Positions 17,571-26,314 of a DNA stretch of 64,000 bases are shown one piece after another; positions within the stretch are counted from its first letter, which is position 1, and each line of letters opens with the position of its first letter. A model generated the notes under the pieces. The model saw nothing but the letters and a program-made list of their open reading frames with translations. It ran no database searches and was not told where the DNA came from. Origin of the DNA: Xylophilus rhododendri. Lineage in GTDB: Bacteria; Pseudomonadota; Gammaproteobacteria; Burkholderiales; Burkholderiaceae_C. Location of the stretch: NCBI RefSeq assembly GCF_009906855.1, contig NZ_CP047650.1:1798001-1862000 (forward strand). The letters are read 5' to 3'. The translations under genes were made by a program, and so were the position numbers.

Positions 17571-18863
17571 ATGACGGCTTCTGTCCTCGACTGCATATCG
17601 CTTTCCTACCAGACCCTGTGGGGCCGGCAGCGCTCGCTCGTCGGCATCGCGGTCTTCGTCGCGCCCCTGCCCGAGCCGCCGCTGCCCGGCCCGATCGACG
17701 CACAGGAGTTGCTCGAAGCCCTGGGTGACCGCCTGCCCGCCGACGGCCCGCCGCTGTTCCTGGTGCCGCAGTCGCAAGGCCTGCTGCTCGACCTGCTGGC
17801 GGTGATCGACCCGCCCGCACCGCCCGGCGCGCCGGGCCCGCGCTTCGCCACCCGCACCCTGGCCGCGCCCACACTGGTGGTGCCCGACTTCCTGCTGCAG
17901 GCCAGCAGCCTGGCCGCCAACGGCATCCGCCTGGCCCGCCAGCGCGGCCTGCGGCTGGTGTGGCGCGGCAGCGCCGACGCGCCGCCGCCGCCCGAGCTGC
18001 GCGACAACTTCCACCGCTACTGGCTCGACCTGCCCGCGCCCTGGGCCGCCGCCGCGCTGAAGGACGCCACCCGCAAGGCCAGCGTCGGCCAGCAGATCGG
18101 CCCCGGCCGCCTGCCGCCCGGCCACATCTACGGCGGCATCGAGAGCCGGGTGCTGATGGAGTATTGCCTGGACCGCTGCAAGGCCCTGGCGCTGGCCGGC
18201 TGGCCGGCCGAGGACGTGGTCTACAGCCTGCGCCACCAGGCGATGCAGCCCTCGCACGCGGTCGTCATGGCCGCGCTCAAGGCCCTGGAGGGCGACCGCT
18301 CGGCCGAGGTGGTGCAGCGCACGCTGAGCGAGGATCCGCTGCTGGTCTACCGCTTCCTGATCTACGCCAACTCGCCGGCCCTGGGCCTGCGCGCGCCGAT
18401 CGAATCCATCCGCCACGGCATGATGATGCTGGGCATAGACACCATCCGCAGCTGGCTCGGCCAGCAGGTGCCGTTTGCCAGCCGCGAGACGGCGCTGCGC
18501 CCGGTCAACGCCCAGCTGGTGCTGCGCGCCCGGCTGATGGAGAACCTGCTCGACGCCGGCATCGAAGAGGCCCTGCGGCGCGAGGTCTCGCTCTGCGGCC
18601 TGTTCTCGGGCCTGGACCTGCTGCTGAACGAACCCGCCGGCGTGCTGCTGCCCCGCATCCGCCTGTCGCGCCGGGTGCAGGACGCCGTGATCCAGCACGA
18701 CGGCCCCTACGGCCCGAGCCTGGCCGTGACCCTGGCGCTGGAAAAGGACGACCCGCTGGCGGTGCAGGCCTTGTGCGCCACGCACGAGATGGAGCCGGGT
18801 CGGGTGAACCGCGCGCTGCTCGATGTGCTGGGCGACATCGATGTGGATGGGCCGACGATCTAG
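17571..18863 (+). CDS. HDOD-domain signalling protein (EAL/HDOD, YuxH-like architecture)
   Basis: 430 aa. The C-terminal ~210 residues match an HDOD domain, a helical signalling fold related to HD phosphohydrolases without the metal site (LSEDPLLVYRFLIYANSPAL, IRHGMMMLGIDTIRSWLGQQ). The N-terminal ~190 residues resemble a degenerate EAL-type domain, but I see no EAL motif. Proteins with this layout often act in motility or c-di-GMP signalling without being phosphodiesterases. Position directly after flgL suggests a flagellar or chemotaxis regulator; this is inference. The stop overlaps that of the convergent LysR gene by 3 nt, sharing the CTAG. Confidence 0.7.
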   Translation: MTASVLDCISLSYQTLWGRQRSLVGIAVFVAPLPEPPLPGPIDAQELLEALGDRLPADGPPLFLVPQSQGLLLDLLAVIDPPAPPGAPGPRFATRTLAAPTLVVPDFLLQASSLAANGIRLARQRGLRLVWRGSADAPPPPELRDNFHRYWLDLPAPWAAAALKDATRKASVGQQIGPGRLPPGHIYGGIESRVLMEYCLDRCKALALAGWPAEDVVYSLRHQAMQPSHAVVMAALKALEGDRSAEVVQRTLSEDPLLVYRFLIYANSPALGLRAPIESIRHGMMMLGIDTIRSWLGQQVPFASRETALRPVNAQLVLRARLMENLLDAGIEEALRREVSLCGLFSGLDLLLNEPAGVLLPRIRLSRRVQDAVIQHDGPYGPSLAVTLALEKDDPLAVQALCATHEMEPGRVNRALLDVLGDIDVDGPTI

Positions 18864-19753
18864 CCCGGGGACGCGAACGCTTCAGCCATCCATTCGATGA
18901 ACACCCGCAGCCGCGCCGAAGGATGGCGCGAGCGCGGATACAGCACCGACACCGGCATGGTCGGCGGCCGCAGCGCGGGCAGCAGTTCGACCAGGGCGCC
19001 GCTCTGCAGTTCGGCCTCGCGGCTGTAGCGCGGCGCCTGGATCAGGCCCAGGCCGGCGCGCGAGGCGGCGGCATAAGTCTCCACGCCGTTGACCGCCAGC
19101 ACGCTGGGCAGGGTCAGCTCGCGCGGCCGGCCGTCCACCAGGAAGACCAGCGGCATCACGCCGCCGGTGGCGGAAGACCGGAAACCCACCATGCGATGGC
19201 CCCGCGCCAGATCGTCCAGCGAGGCCGGCGTGCCATGCCGCGCCAGGTAGGCGGGCGAGGCGCAGGTGACTTCCGGCAGTTCCGCGAGGCGGCGCGCCAC
19301 CAGTTCGCTGTCGGCCAGCTTGCCGGCGCGCAGCACGCAGTCCATGCCCTCGCGCACCAGGTCGGAATAACGGTCGCTCTCGCTGAACTGCAGCTCGATG
19401 CCGGGATAGGCGGCCATGAAGTCCGGCAGGCGCGGCAGCAGGAAATGGCTGGCCAGCGTGCCCTGCACGCCCACATGCAGCAGGCCGTGCGGCCGGGCGC
19501 CGGCGAAGCTGTTGTCGGCCTCCTCCAGGTCGGCGATCAGGCGGATGCAGCGCTGGTAGTAGGCCTCGCCGTCCAGCGTGGGACTGACATGGCGGGTGGT
19601 GCGCTGCAGCAGGCGCACGCCCAGGCGTGCCTCCAGCGACTTGACCGCATCGGTCGCGGAGGAACGTGGCAGGCCCAGGTCCTCGGCTGCCTGGGTGAAG
19701 CTGCGGCACTCCACGATGCGGGTGAAGACACGCATGGTGTCGAAGCGGTCCAT
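18860..19753 (-). CDS. LysR-family transcriptional regulator
   Basis: 297 aa from ATG 19753; the open frame continues upstream but without LysR-like sequence. The N-terminal winged helix (MDRFDTMRVFTRIVECRSFT, AAEDLGLPRSSATDAVKSLE) is followed by the periplasmic-binding-protein-like effector domain (LLHVGVQGTLASHFLLPRLP). It resembles LysR regulators that pair with oxidoreductases. It is divergent from the SDR gene at 19872 across 118 bp, so that gene is its probable target. Confidence 0.9.
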   Translation of the reverse strand: MDRFDTMRVFTRIVECRSFTQAAEDLGLPRSSATDAVKSLEARLGVRLLQRTTRHVSPTLDGEAYYQRCIRLIADLEEADNSFAGARPHGLLHVGVQGTLASHFLLPRLPDFMAAYPGIELQFSESDRYSDLVREGMDCVLRAGKLADSELVARRLAELPEVTCASPAYLARHGTPASLDDLARGHRMVGFRSSATGGVMPLVFLVDGRPRELTLPSVLAVNGVETYAAASRAGLGLIQAPRYSREAELQSGALVELLPALRPPTMPVSVLYPRSRHPSARLRVFIEWMAEAFASPG

Positions 19754-19871
19754 TGTTCGATTTTCCCGGATAGTGATGGCGGTATGGTTAGGATTATTTT
19801 CCAGCCGCGTACAGCTATCGTGGCAGCCATGTCGCCGATGTCCGGCGGACGTATTTGCACAGGAGTCCCTC

Positions 19872-20624
19872 ATGACCGCAGCCACCCACATCTCCAACTC
19901 CAAGGTCGCCCTGGTGACCGGCGCATCGCGCGGCATCGGCGCGGCGATCGCCGAGCGGCTGGCGAGCGACGGCTTCGCCGTCATCGTCAACTACGCGGGC
20001 AGTGAAGGCGCTGCCCGCGAAGTGGTCGGGCGCATCGAAGCCGCTGGCGGCCGGGCCCTGGCCGTGCGTGCCGACGTGGCGGACGCGGCCTCGGTGCGCG
20101 CCATGTTCGAAGCCGCCGAATCCGCCTTCGGCGGCGTGGACGTGCTGGTCAACAACGCCGGGGTGATGAGCCTGTCGACCATCGCCCAGAGCGAGGACGA
20201 GGCCTTCGACCACATGGTCTCGATCAACCTCAAGGGCAGCTTCAACACCCTGCGCGAAGCCGCCCGCCGGCTGCGCGACGGAGGCCGGGTGATCAACCTC
20301 TCCACCACCGTGCTGGCCCTGCTGCAGCCCACCTACGGCATCTATGCCGCCACCAAGGCCGGCGTGGAGGCCCTGACCAGCATCCTGGCCAAGGAGATGC
20401 GCGGCCGCGGCATCACCGTCAACGCCGTGGCGCCGGGACCCACGGCGACCGACCTGTTCCTCAACGGCAAGCCGCCGGAGCTGGTCGAACGCATGGCCAA
20501 GGCCGCGCCGCTGGAGCGCCTGGGCCAGCCCGAGGACATCGCCGCCGCCGTGGCCTTCCTGGCCGGCCCGGACGGTGCGTGGATCAACGGGCAGACCCTG
20601 CGCGCCAACGGCGGCCTGGCCTGA
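19872..20624 (+). CDS. SDR-family NAD(P)-dependent oxidoreductase
   Basis: 250 aa, classical SDR. The nucleotide-binding TGASRGIG is at residues 16-23 and NNAG near 94-97. The catalytic Ser144, Tyr158 and Lys162 (YAATK) are in place. The C-terminus (RLGQPEDIAAAVAFLAGPDG, INGQTLRANGG) is typical of 3-ketoacyl-ACP-reductase-like enzymes. AGGAG at 19861-19865 supports ATG 19872. Substrate unknown; probably controlled by the divergent LysR protein. Confidence 0.92.
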   Translation: MTAATHISNSKVALVTGASRGIGAAIAERLASDGFAVIVNYAGSEGAAREVVGRIEAAGGRALAVRADVADAASVRAMFEAAESAFGGVDVLVNNAGVMSLSTIAQSEDEAFDHMVSINLKGSFNTLREAARRLRDGGRVINLSTTVLALLQPTYGIYAATKAGVEALTSILAKEMRGRGITVNAVAPGPTATDLFLNGKPPELVERMAKAAPLERLGQPEDIAAAVAFLAGPDGAWINGQTLRANGGLA

Positions 20625-20666
20625 CGGCAGCGGGAGCGCCCCGGCCGCTATAAGCTCGGCGCTCCC

Positions 20667-21716
20667 ATGCGAATCCACGAACTGAAACAGCGGCTGCAGT
20701 TGGCCGGCGCCGGCCCCAGCCACGAACAACGCATCCTGCGCAGCTGGTGCCATGCGCTGCCGCGCAATGCCGGCAAACGCAGCCCCGAGACCTTCTTTCC
20801 CTCGGCGCTGATGGCCGCCCTGCCGGCCATCGAGGCCGAACTGGCCGGGCTGGCGCGCATCACCGCCGTGCATCCCGGCGAGGACGGTTCCGAGCGCCTG
20901 CTGGTCACCCTGGCCGATGGCCAGACGGTGGAGAGCGTGCTGCTGCCGCGTGAGGGGCTGTGTGTGTCTTCGCAGGTCGGATGCGCCGTGGGCTGCCGCT
21001 TTTGCATGACCGGCCGCGACGGCCTGCTGCGCCAGGTGGGCAGCGCCGAGATCGTCGCCCAGGTGGCGCTGGCGCGGGCCCGGCGGCCGGTGCGCAAGGT
21101 GGTCTTCATGGGCATGGGCGAGCCGGCCCACAACCTCGACAACGTGCTCGAAGCGATCGAATTGCTGGGCACGATCGGCAACATCGGGCACAAGAACCTG
21201 GTGTTCTCGACCGTGGGCGGTCCGCGGGCCTTCGAGCGGCTGCATCGGTCGGCGGTCAAGCCTGCGCTTGCGCTGTCGCTGCACACCACCCGGCTCGAGC
21301 TGCGTCGCCAGTTGCTGCCGCGTGCGCCGGACATGACTCCCGAGGAACTGGTCGAGGCCAGCGAACGTTATGCCCGCGCCACCGGCTACCCGGTGCAGTA
21401 CCAGTGGGCCCTGCTCGAAGGCGTGAACGACGGCGACGAGGAGATCGAAGGCCTGGTGCGCCTGCTCGCGGGCAAGTACGGCGTGCTCAACCTGATCCCC
21501 TTCAACGCGGTCGATGGCGCCGACTACCAGCGCCCCACGCAAGAGCGCTGCGAACACCTGGCGCGCGAGTTGCACCGGCGCGGCATCCTGACCAAGCTGC
21601 GCTGGTCGGCCGGGCAGGATGTGGAAGGTGGCTGCGGGCAACTGCGGGCTCGGGCGGGGCTGGCGCAGATGGTGTCGCAGCCGGTCCGCGGGCAGGTCAG
21701 CGCAAAAGAAAAATAG
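20667..21716 (+). CDS. RlmN-family radical SAM methyltransferase (RNA adenine C2-methylase-like)
   Basis: 349 aa. The radical-SAM cluster motif is C106-AVG-C110-RF-C113. The two cysteines of the RlmN mechanism are also present: Cys99 in LCVSSQVGC, and Cys323 in GGCGQLRA as the predicted methyl carrier. GMGEPAHNLDNV and NLIPFN are family motifs. RlmN methylates A2503 of 23S rRNA and A37 of some tRNAs. Small departures from canonical RlmN (MTGRDG instead of STGxQG) suggest a paralogue; genomes of this group often carry a second rlmN-like gene. The usual rlmN neighbours (ndk, ispG, hisS) are absent here. Confidence 0.85.
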   Translation: MRIHELKQRLQLAGAGPSHEQRILRSWCHALPRNAGKRSPETFFPSALMAALPAIEAELAGLARITAVHPGEDGSERLLVTLADGQTVESVLLPREGLCVSSQVGCAVGCRFCMTGRDGLLRQVGSAEIVAQVALARARRPVRKVVFMGMGEPAHNLDNVLEAIELLGTIGNIGHKNLVFSTVGGPRAFERLHRSAVKPALALSLHTTRLELRRQLLPRAPDMTPEELVEASERYARATGYPVQYQWALLEGVNDGDEEIEGLVRLLAGKYGVLNLIPFNAVDGADYQRPTQERCEHLARELHRRGILTKLRWSAGQDVEGGCGQLRARAGLAQMVSQPVRGQVSAKEK

Positions 21717-21825
21717 GCCAAAAGGCCAAAACTGAAAAAAAAACCTGGCTCAGTGAAAAAAAAAACTGGGTCTCTGGCTCCCCAAAAAACTTTTTAAGCG
21801 GTCGCAGGAAACTTCACCGGCGCTT
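21717..21825. other. A-tract-rich spacer upstream of the sigma-54 promoter
   Basis: Between the RlmN-like gene and the ureide operon lies a short AT-rich stretch with two runs of nine or more A residues (about 21733-21741 and 21754-21763), then CCCCAAAAAACTTTTTAAG. Such phased A/T tracts usually bend DNA. An intrinsically bent spacer next to a sigma-54 promoter would favour looping by an upstream activator; that role is inference. I find no clear NtrC or IHF site. Confidence 0.4.
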
Positions 21826-21842
21826 TGGCACGCGCCTTGCAT
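21826..21842 (+). promoter_or_regulatory. Sigma-54 (RpoN) promoter of the ureide operon
   Basis: The sequence reads TGGCACG-N4-TTGCAT, matching the established -24/-12 consensus TGGCACR-N4-TTGCW, with the invariant GG and GC exactly 10 nt apart (GG 21827-21828, GC 21839-21840). It lies 46 bp upstream of the allophanate hydrolase start. Sigma-54 promoters commonly serve nitrogen assimilation through NtrC, which fits the operon content. Confidence 0.85.
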
Positions 21843-21844
21843 CT

Positions 21845-21877
21845 CATCTTGTACACATGTTCGTATTCTTCAAGATG
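21845..21877 (+). promoter_or_regulatory. Inverted repeat in the operon leader (candidate operator or RNA hairpin)
   Basis: CATCTTG (21845-21851) and CAAGATG (21871-21877) form a perfect 7-bp inverted repeat around 19 nt. It covers the expected sigma-54 start site near 21852 and contains the self-complementary TGTACA (21850-21855). It may be a binding site for the operon's own GntR regulator, or a leader hairpin. No consensus is matched closely. Confidence 0.35.
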
Positions 21878-21887
21878 GTGCAAACGA

Positions 21888-23618
21888 ATGCCGACTGCCC
21901 AGCCCTCATCGCTGACCCCGTCCGCCAACGCACCGGCCCGCCCGGAAAACGCCTGGATCGCGCCCTGGCCCGCCCCGCTGGCCGGCACTGACGGCGGCCC
22001 GCTCGCCGGCCTGCGTTTCGCCGCCAAGGACAACATCGCCGTCGCCGGCGTGCCCACCACCGCCGCCTGCCCGGCTTTCTCCTTCACGCCGGCGGAGCAC
22101 GCCAATCCGGTGCGGCGTGCGCTGGATGCGGGCGCGCTGCTGCTGGGCAAGACCAACCTCGACCAGTTCGCTTGCGGCCTCAACGGCACCCGCTCGCCCT
22201 ATGGCGCGGTGCCCAATGCTTTCGACGCGGCCTATGTCAGCGGCGGCTCCAGCTCGGGCTCCGCCTATGTGGTGGCCACGGGGCAGGCCGACTTCTCCTT
22301 CGGCACCGACACGGCCGGCTCGGGCCGGGTGCCGGCGGGGTTGAACAACATCGTGGGATTAAAGCCCTCCAAAGGCCTGATCGGCGCGGGCGGCGTGGTG
22401 CCGGCGGCGCAGAGCCAGGACTGCGTTTCCATCTTCGCCACCACCGTGGCGACCGCCGTGAAGGTGCTCGAAACCGTGATGGGCGCGGATCCGGCCGACC
22501 CCTACTCCCGCATTCCGGACATGGCCCGCGAGCCGCTGCCCGCCGCCTTCCGTTTCGGCGTGCCGGCACAGCTCGAATTCTTCGGCGACAGTGCATCGGA
22601 GGCCGCCTTCTACGACGCCCTCGCCGGCCTGGCCGCGCTGGGCGGCACCGCCGTGCCGATCGACTACGCGCCCCTGGCCGAAGCCGCCGCCCTGCTCTAC
22701 GACAGCGCCCTGGTCGCTGAACGCTACGCCGCCGTGCGCGACTTCTTCGACGCCCATCCGGACGAGGTGATCGAGCCGGTGCGCGGCATCCTGGCCGCCG
22801 GCAAGGGCTACACCGCCGCCGACGTCTTCCAGGCCCAGCACCGCCTGCAGGCCCTGGCCGCGCAGGCCGCGACGATCTGGCCCGGCATCGACCTCCTGTG
22901 CGTGCCCACCGCCCCCTGCCACTGCACCATCGCGGCGATGCGCGCCGAACCGGTGCAGCGCAACCGCGAACTCGGCTACTACACCAACTTCGTCAACCTG
23001 CTCGACTACGCCGCCCTGTCGGTGCCCGCCAGCATCCGGCCGGACGGCCTGCCCTTCGGCATCACCCTGATCGGCCCCTGCGGCAGCGACTGGCAGCTGG
23101 CCGAGCTGGGCCAACGCTTCCATCACGCCACCGGGCTGACCCAGGGTGCCACCGCACAAGTGCTGCCCGCGCCGGTGCCGATCGCCCCGCTGCAGCCCGG
23201 GCCGTCCACCCACCTGGCGCTGGCCGTCGTGGGCGCGCATCTGTCGGGCCTGCCGCTCAACGGCCAGCTGACCGAACGCGGCGCGCGGCTGGCCGAGGCC
23301 ACGCAGACCGCACCGCACTACCGCCTCTACGCCCTGCCCGACACCACGCCGCCCAAACCGGGGCTGGGCCGGGTCGCGCCGGGCGAGGACGGCGCCTCCA
23401 TCGCCGTCGAGGTCTGGCATCTGCCCCTGGCCCAGGTCGGCAGCTTCCTCGCCCTGGTGCCGCCGCCGCTGGGCCTGGGCAGCGTGGAGCTGGCCGATGG
23501 CCGCTGGGTGCACGGCTTCATCTGCGAGGGCCATGCCCTGCGGGATGCCCGCGACGTCACCGCATTCGGCGGCTGGCGCGCCTTCGTCGCCTCCCGCACG
23601 ACGCCGCCCGCGGCCTGA
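21888..23618 (+). CDS. atzF: Allophanate hydrolase (AtzF type)
   Basis: 576 aa from ATG 21888; an open frame from 21825 would place the promoter inside the gene. The amidase-signature domain covers residues ~25-450 with the Lys47, Ser121 (SGGSSSG) and Ser145 (TAGSGRVPA) triad. A C-terminal ~115-residue domain follows (LALAVVGAHLSGLPLNGQL; FALVPPPLGLGSVELADG-like), as in AtzF and in the allophanate hydrolase part of urea amidolyase. It converts allophanate to CO2 and two NH3. It is the first gene of the sigma-54 operon and the terminal step of the proposed pathway. No urea carboxylase is nearby, so allophanate must come from the amidohydrolases downstream. Confidence 0.93.
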   Translation: MPTAQPSSLTPSANAPARPENAWIAPWPAPLAGTDGGPLAGLRFAAKDNIAVAGVPTTAACPAFSFTPAEHANPVRRALDAGALLLGKTNLDQFACGLNGTRSPYGAVPNAFDAAYVSGGSSSGSAYVVATGQADFSFGTDTAGSGRVPAGLNNIVGLKPSKGLIGAGGVVPAAQSQDCVSIFATTVATAVKVLETVMGADPADPYSRIPDMAREPLPAAFRFGVPAQLEFFGDSASEAAFYDALAGLAALGGTAVPIDYAPLAEAAALLYDSALVAERYAAVRDFFDAHPDEVIEPVRGILAAGKGYTAADVFQAQHRLQALAAQAATIWPGIDLLCVPTAPCHCTIAAMRAEPVQRNRELGYYTNFVNLLDYAALSVPASIRPDGLPFGITLIGPCGSDWQLAELGQRFHHATGLTQGATAQVLPAPVPIAPLQPGPSTHLALAVVGAHLSGLPLNGQLTERGARLAEATQTAPHYRLYALPDTTPPKPGLGRVAPGEDGASIAVEVWHLPLAQVGSFLALVPPPLGLGSVELADGRWVHGFICEGHALRDARDVTAFGGWRAFVASRTTPPAA

Positions 23619-23667
23619 GCACGGTTTTTGCGCTTTCTTTTTCGATCCCCTTGTTGAGGAGTTCCCG

Positions 23668-24657
23668 ATGCAGCCATCCACCACCCCCCGCCGCCGCGTC
23701 CTGCAAATCGGCGCCACCGCCCTGGGCGCCCTGGCCGCGCCGGCCATCGTGCGGGCGCAGTCCACGCCGAAGATCCGCATCGGCTTCTGGCCCGTTGCGG
23801 CCGGCCTGCCTTTCTTTGCGGCGGTCGACAAGGGCTATTTCAAGGAAGCCGGCCTGGACGTGGAGCCGCTGAAGTTCGCCGGCGCCCAGCAGGTGATGGA
23901 GGCCATGCTCTCCGGCCGCTCCGACGGCAGCGCCAACGGCACCGGCTCGGCCAACCTGGCCATCGGCGAGATCGCCCAGCCCGGCCTGTTCAAGATCTTC
24001 TGCACCAACCCGAGCAACGCGAAGAACGTGCTCGACGAGTTCATCACCGCCAAGGACAGCCCCTACAAGACGGTCGCCGACCTCAAGGGCAAGAAGGTCG
24101 CCTCCGGCCCCGGCATCCAGAACGTGACCCTGTGCAAGACCATGCTGGAGCGCGCCGGCGCCACCGGCGCCACGGTGAGCGAGCTGCCCATCGGCCAGCA
24201 TGTGGCCGCGCTGGTCGCCGGCCAGGTCGATGCCTGCTACACCCTGGAGCCCACCGGCACCGTCGGCCGCATGAACGGCACCACCCGGGTGATCGAAGCC
24301 GGTGTCGTCGCCAAATACATCCTGGGCGATGCGATGGCGCCCTGGCACGGCGGCGCGGCCAGCCTGACCAGCGAGTTCATCAAGAAGAACCCCGAGGCCG
24401 CCAAGAAATTCATCGCCGCCTATGCCCGCGGCGTGGAGCTGGTGCGCAGCAAGCCCGAGGATGCGCGCCAGTACATGAAGGGCTACACGGCCATCGAGGG
24501 CCCGCTCACCGCCGAGGTGCCGCTGGCCGCCTACATGCTCTACAACGAGTTCAAGCCGGCCGACCTGGCCTACTTCCAGAAGTTCTACGACCTGTTCACC
24601 GAGAAGGGCATCTTCGACAAGAAGGTCGTCGTGGACAGCCTGATCTACAAGGGCTGA
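23668..24657 (+). CDS. ABC transporter substrate-binding protein (NMT1/SsuA-like)
   Basis: 329 aa. The N-terminus PRRRVLQIGATALGALAAPA, ending VRAQ, is a secretion signal with a twin-arginine-like start. The mature part is an NMT1/SsuA-type periplasmic binding protein (IRIGFWPVAAGLPFFAAVDK, YFKEAGLDVEPLKF, LVAGQVDACYTLEPTG). GAGGAG precedes ATG 23668. Together with the following permease and ATPase it forms a complete importer. The position inside the operon makes a ureide (biuret, triuret or similar) the likely ligand; this is inference. Confidence 0.9.
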   Translation: MQPSTTPRRRVLQIGATALGALAAPAIVRAQSTPKIRIGFWPVAAGLPFFAAVDKGYFKEAGLDVEPLKFAGAQQVMEAMLSGRSDGSANGTGSANLAIGEIAQPGLFKIFCTNPSNAKNVLDEFITAKDSPYKTVADLKGKKVASGPGIQNVTLCKTMLERAGATGATVSELPIGQHVAALVAGQVDACYTLEPTGTVGRMNGTTRVIEAGVVAKYILGDAMAPWHGGAASLTSEFIKKNPEAAKKFIAAYARGVELVRSKPEDARQYMKGYTAIEGPLTAEVPLAAYMLYNEFKPADLAYFQKFYDLFTEKGIFDKKVVVDSLIYKG

Positions 24658-24659
24658 CC

Positions 24660-25496
24660 ATGGCCGACGCCGCCACCACCAAAGCCGCACCGGCCGCCTG
24701 GACGCCGCCGGCCGCCAACGCCACGGCCTTCGTGCCCAAACGGCCCCTGTGGGACCGCCTGCTGCCCTTCATCGGCCCGGTCGTGCTGTTCATCCTCTGG
24801 GACCTGGTGGTGCGGCTGGGCTTCATCAAGCCGATCCTGCTGCCCACGCCGCTCGATACCCTGGTCGCCCTGGTCACCGGCCTGGCCGGCGGGCCGCTGC
24901 TGACCGACTTCGCGGTGACCGTCTGGCGCACGCTGCAGGCCTTCGTCATCGCCGCGGTGGTGGGCGTGCCGCTGGGCGTGCTGCTGGGCAGCAACGAGCG
25001 GGTCTACCGCAGCGTGGAGTTCCTGGTGGACTTTTTCCGCTCCACGCCCTCGTCGGCGCTGATCCCGCTGTTCCTGCTGATCTTCGGCGTGTCGGACATC
25101 AACAAGGTGGCCATCGCCGCCTTCGGCGCCTTCCTGATCGTGATCTTCAACAGCGCCTACGGCGTCATCAATGCCCGCAAGCAGCGGGTGATGGCCGCCA
25201 AGGTGATGGGCGCCTCGCGCTGGCAGGTGTTCAAGGACGTGCTGATCTGGGAGAGCCTGCAGCCCAGCTTCGTCGGCCTGCGCTCGGCCGTGTCGATGGC
25301 GCTGGTGATCGTCATCGTGGCCGAGATGTTCATCGGCTCGGACGCGGGCCTCGGCCACCGCATCATCGATGCGCAGCAGGTGCTCAACGTCAAGAGCATG
25401 TATGCGGCGATCCTGTCGGCGGGCGCTCTCGGCTACGCTCTCAACATCCTGTTCTTAATCGCCGAACGCAAGATCGTTCACTGGAGTGGTCGATGA
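24660..25496 (+). CDS. ABC transporter permease (BPD_transp_1, SsuC/TauC-like)
   Basis: 278 aa with about six membrane segments, beginning LLPFIGPVVLFILWDLVVRL. The EAA-type cytoplasmic loop is present (KVMGASRWQVFKDVLIWESL, residues ~180-199). It is the inner-membrane channel of the importer whose binding protein ends 2 bp upstream; its stop overlaps the ATPase start by 4 nt. Family is clear, substrate inferred from operon. Confidence 0.92.
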   Translation: MADAATTKAAPAAWTPPAANATAFVPKRPLWDRLLPFIGPVVLFILWDLVVRLGFIKPILLPTPLDTLVALVTGLAGGPLLTDFAVTVWRTLQAFVIAAVVGVPLGVLLGSNERVYRSVEFLVDFFRSTPSSALIPLFLLIFGVSDINKVAIAAFGAFLIVIFNSAYGVINARKQRVMAAKVMGASRWQVFKDVLIWESLQPSFVGLRSAVSMALVIVIVAEMFIGSDAGLGHRIIDAQQVLNVKSMYAAILSAGALGYALNILFLIAERKIVHWSGR

Positions 25497-26314
25497 GCAC
25501 CGTGATCAACGGCCCGGTCTATGCCGACGTGCCGCCACCCGTCTTCTCGCCCGGCCCGGCCGGCACCCACGTCACCATCCGGGGGCTGACCAAGTACTTC
25601 GCCGGCTGGCCGCTGTACGAGAACTTCGACCTCGACATTCCCAAGCACAAGATCGTGTCGGTCTTCGGGCCCAACGGCTGCGGCAAGTCCACGCTGATCA
25701 ACATGATCGCCGGCCTGATCCCGATCGACAGCGGCGAGATCCTGTTCGACGGCAAGTCGCTGAAGGACACCAAGATCGGCTACGTCTTCCAGAACTACCG
25801 CGAGGCGATGTTCCCGTGGATGCGCACCATCGACAACATCGCCTATCCGCTCAAGCTCGAAGGCCGCAGCAAGGCGGAAGTCGACCGGCGCATGGCCGAA
25901 CTCGTCGCCTCCTTCGACGTGAAGTTCGACCTGAACCGTTTCCCCTACGAACTCTCCGGCGGCCAGCAGCAGACGGCCTCCATCATGCGGGCCCTGGCGC
26001 CCAACCCGGAGGTGCTCTTCCTCGACGAGCCCTTCTCCGCACTGGACTTCGAGATGACCCTCTTCATCCGCGAAAAGCTGCAGGAGGTCTTCATGCAGAC
26101 CGGCACCACCATGCTGCTGGTCTCGCACGACCTGGAAGAGGCCGTGTACCTGGCCGACGAAGTGCTGCTGCTGACCAAGCGCCCCACCCGCGTGGCCGAG
26201 ATCCTGCGCTACGGCGACCCGCGCCCGCGCACGGTGGAGACCCTCAGCCAGCCGAGCTTCGTGGCGATGAAAAAGCACAGCCTGGAGATCTTCCAGCGCG
26301 AGGTGCGGCGATGA
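25493..26314 (+). CDS. ABC transporter ATP-binding protein (SsuB/TauB-like)
   Basis: 273 aa. Walker A GPNGCGKST is at residues 59-67, signature LSGGQQQ at 154-160, Walker B VLFLDEP at 174-180, and an H-loop in LLVSHDLEEA. It drives uptake through the permease upstream. Its stop overlaps the start of atzG by 4 nt (ATGA), so transporter and enzymes are translationally coupled. Confidence 0.94.
   Translation: MSTVINGPVYADVPPPVFSPGPAGTHVTIRGLTKYFAGWPLYENFDLDIPKHKIVSVFGPNGCGKSTLINMIAGLIPIDSGEILFDGKSLKDTKIGYVFQNYREAMFPWMRTIDNIAYPLKLEGRSKAEVDRRMAELVASFDVKFDLNRFPYELSGGQQQTASIMRALAPNPEVLFLDEPFSALDFEMTLFIREKLQEVFMQTGTTMLLVSHDLEEAVYLADEVLLLTKRPTRVAEILRYGDPRPRTVETLSQPSFVAMKKHSLEIFQREVRR

Noticed and set aside
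19754..19871. LysR operator between the first LysR/SDR pair
   Set aside because: ATA-N10-TAT at 19780-19795 does not meet the T-N11-A pattern and could be chance.
21570..21590. Possible NtrC site (GCACC..) upstream of the sigma-54 promoter
   Set aside because: Only one half resembles the consensus and it lies inside the RlmN-like coding region.
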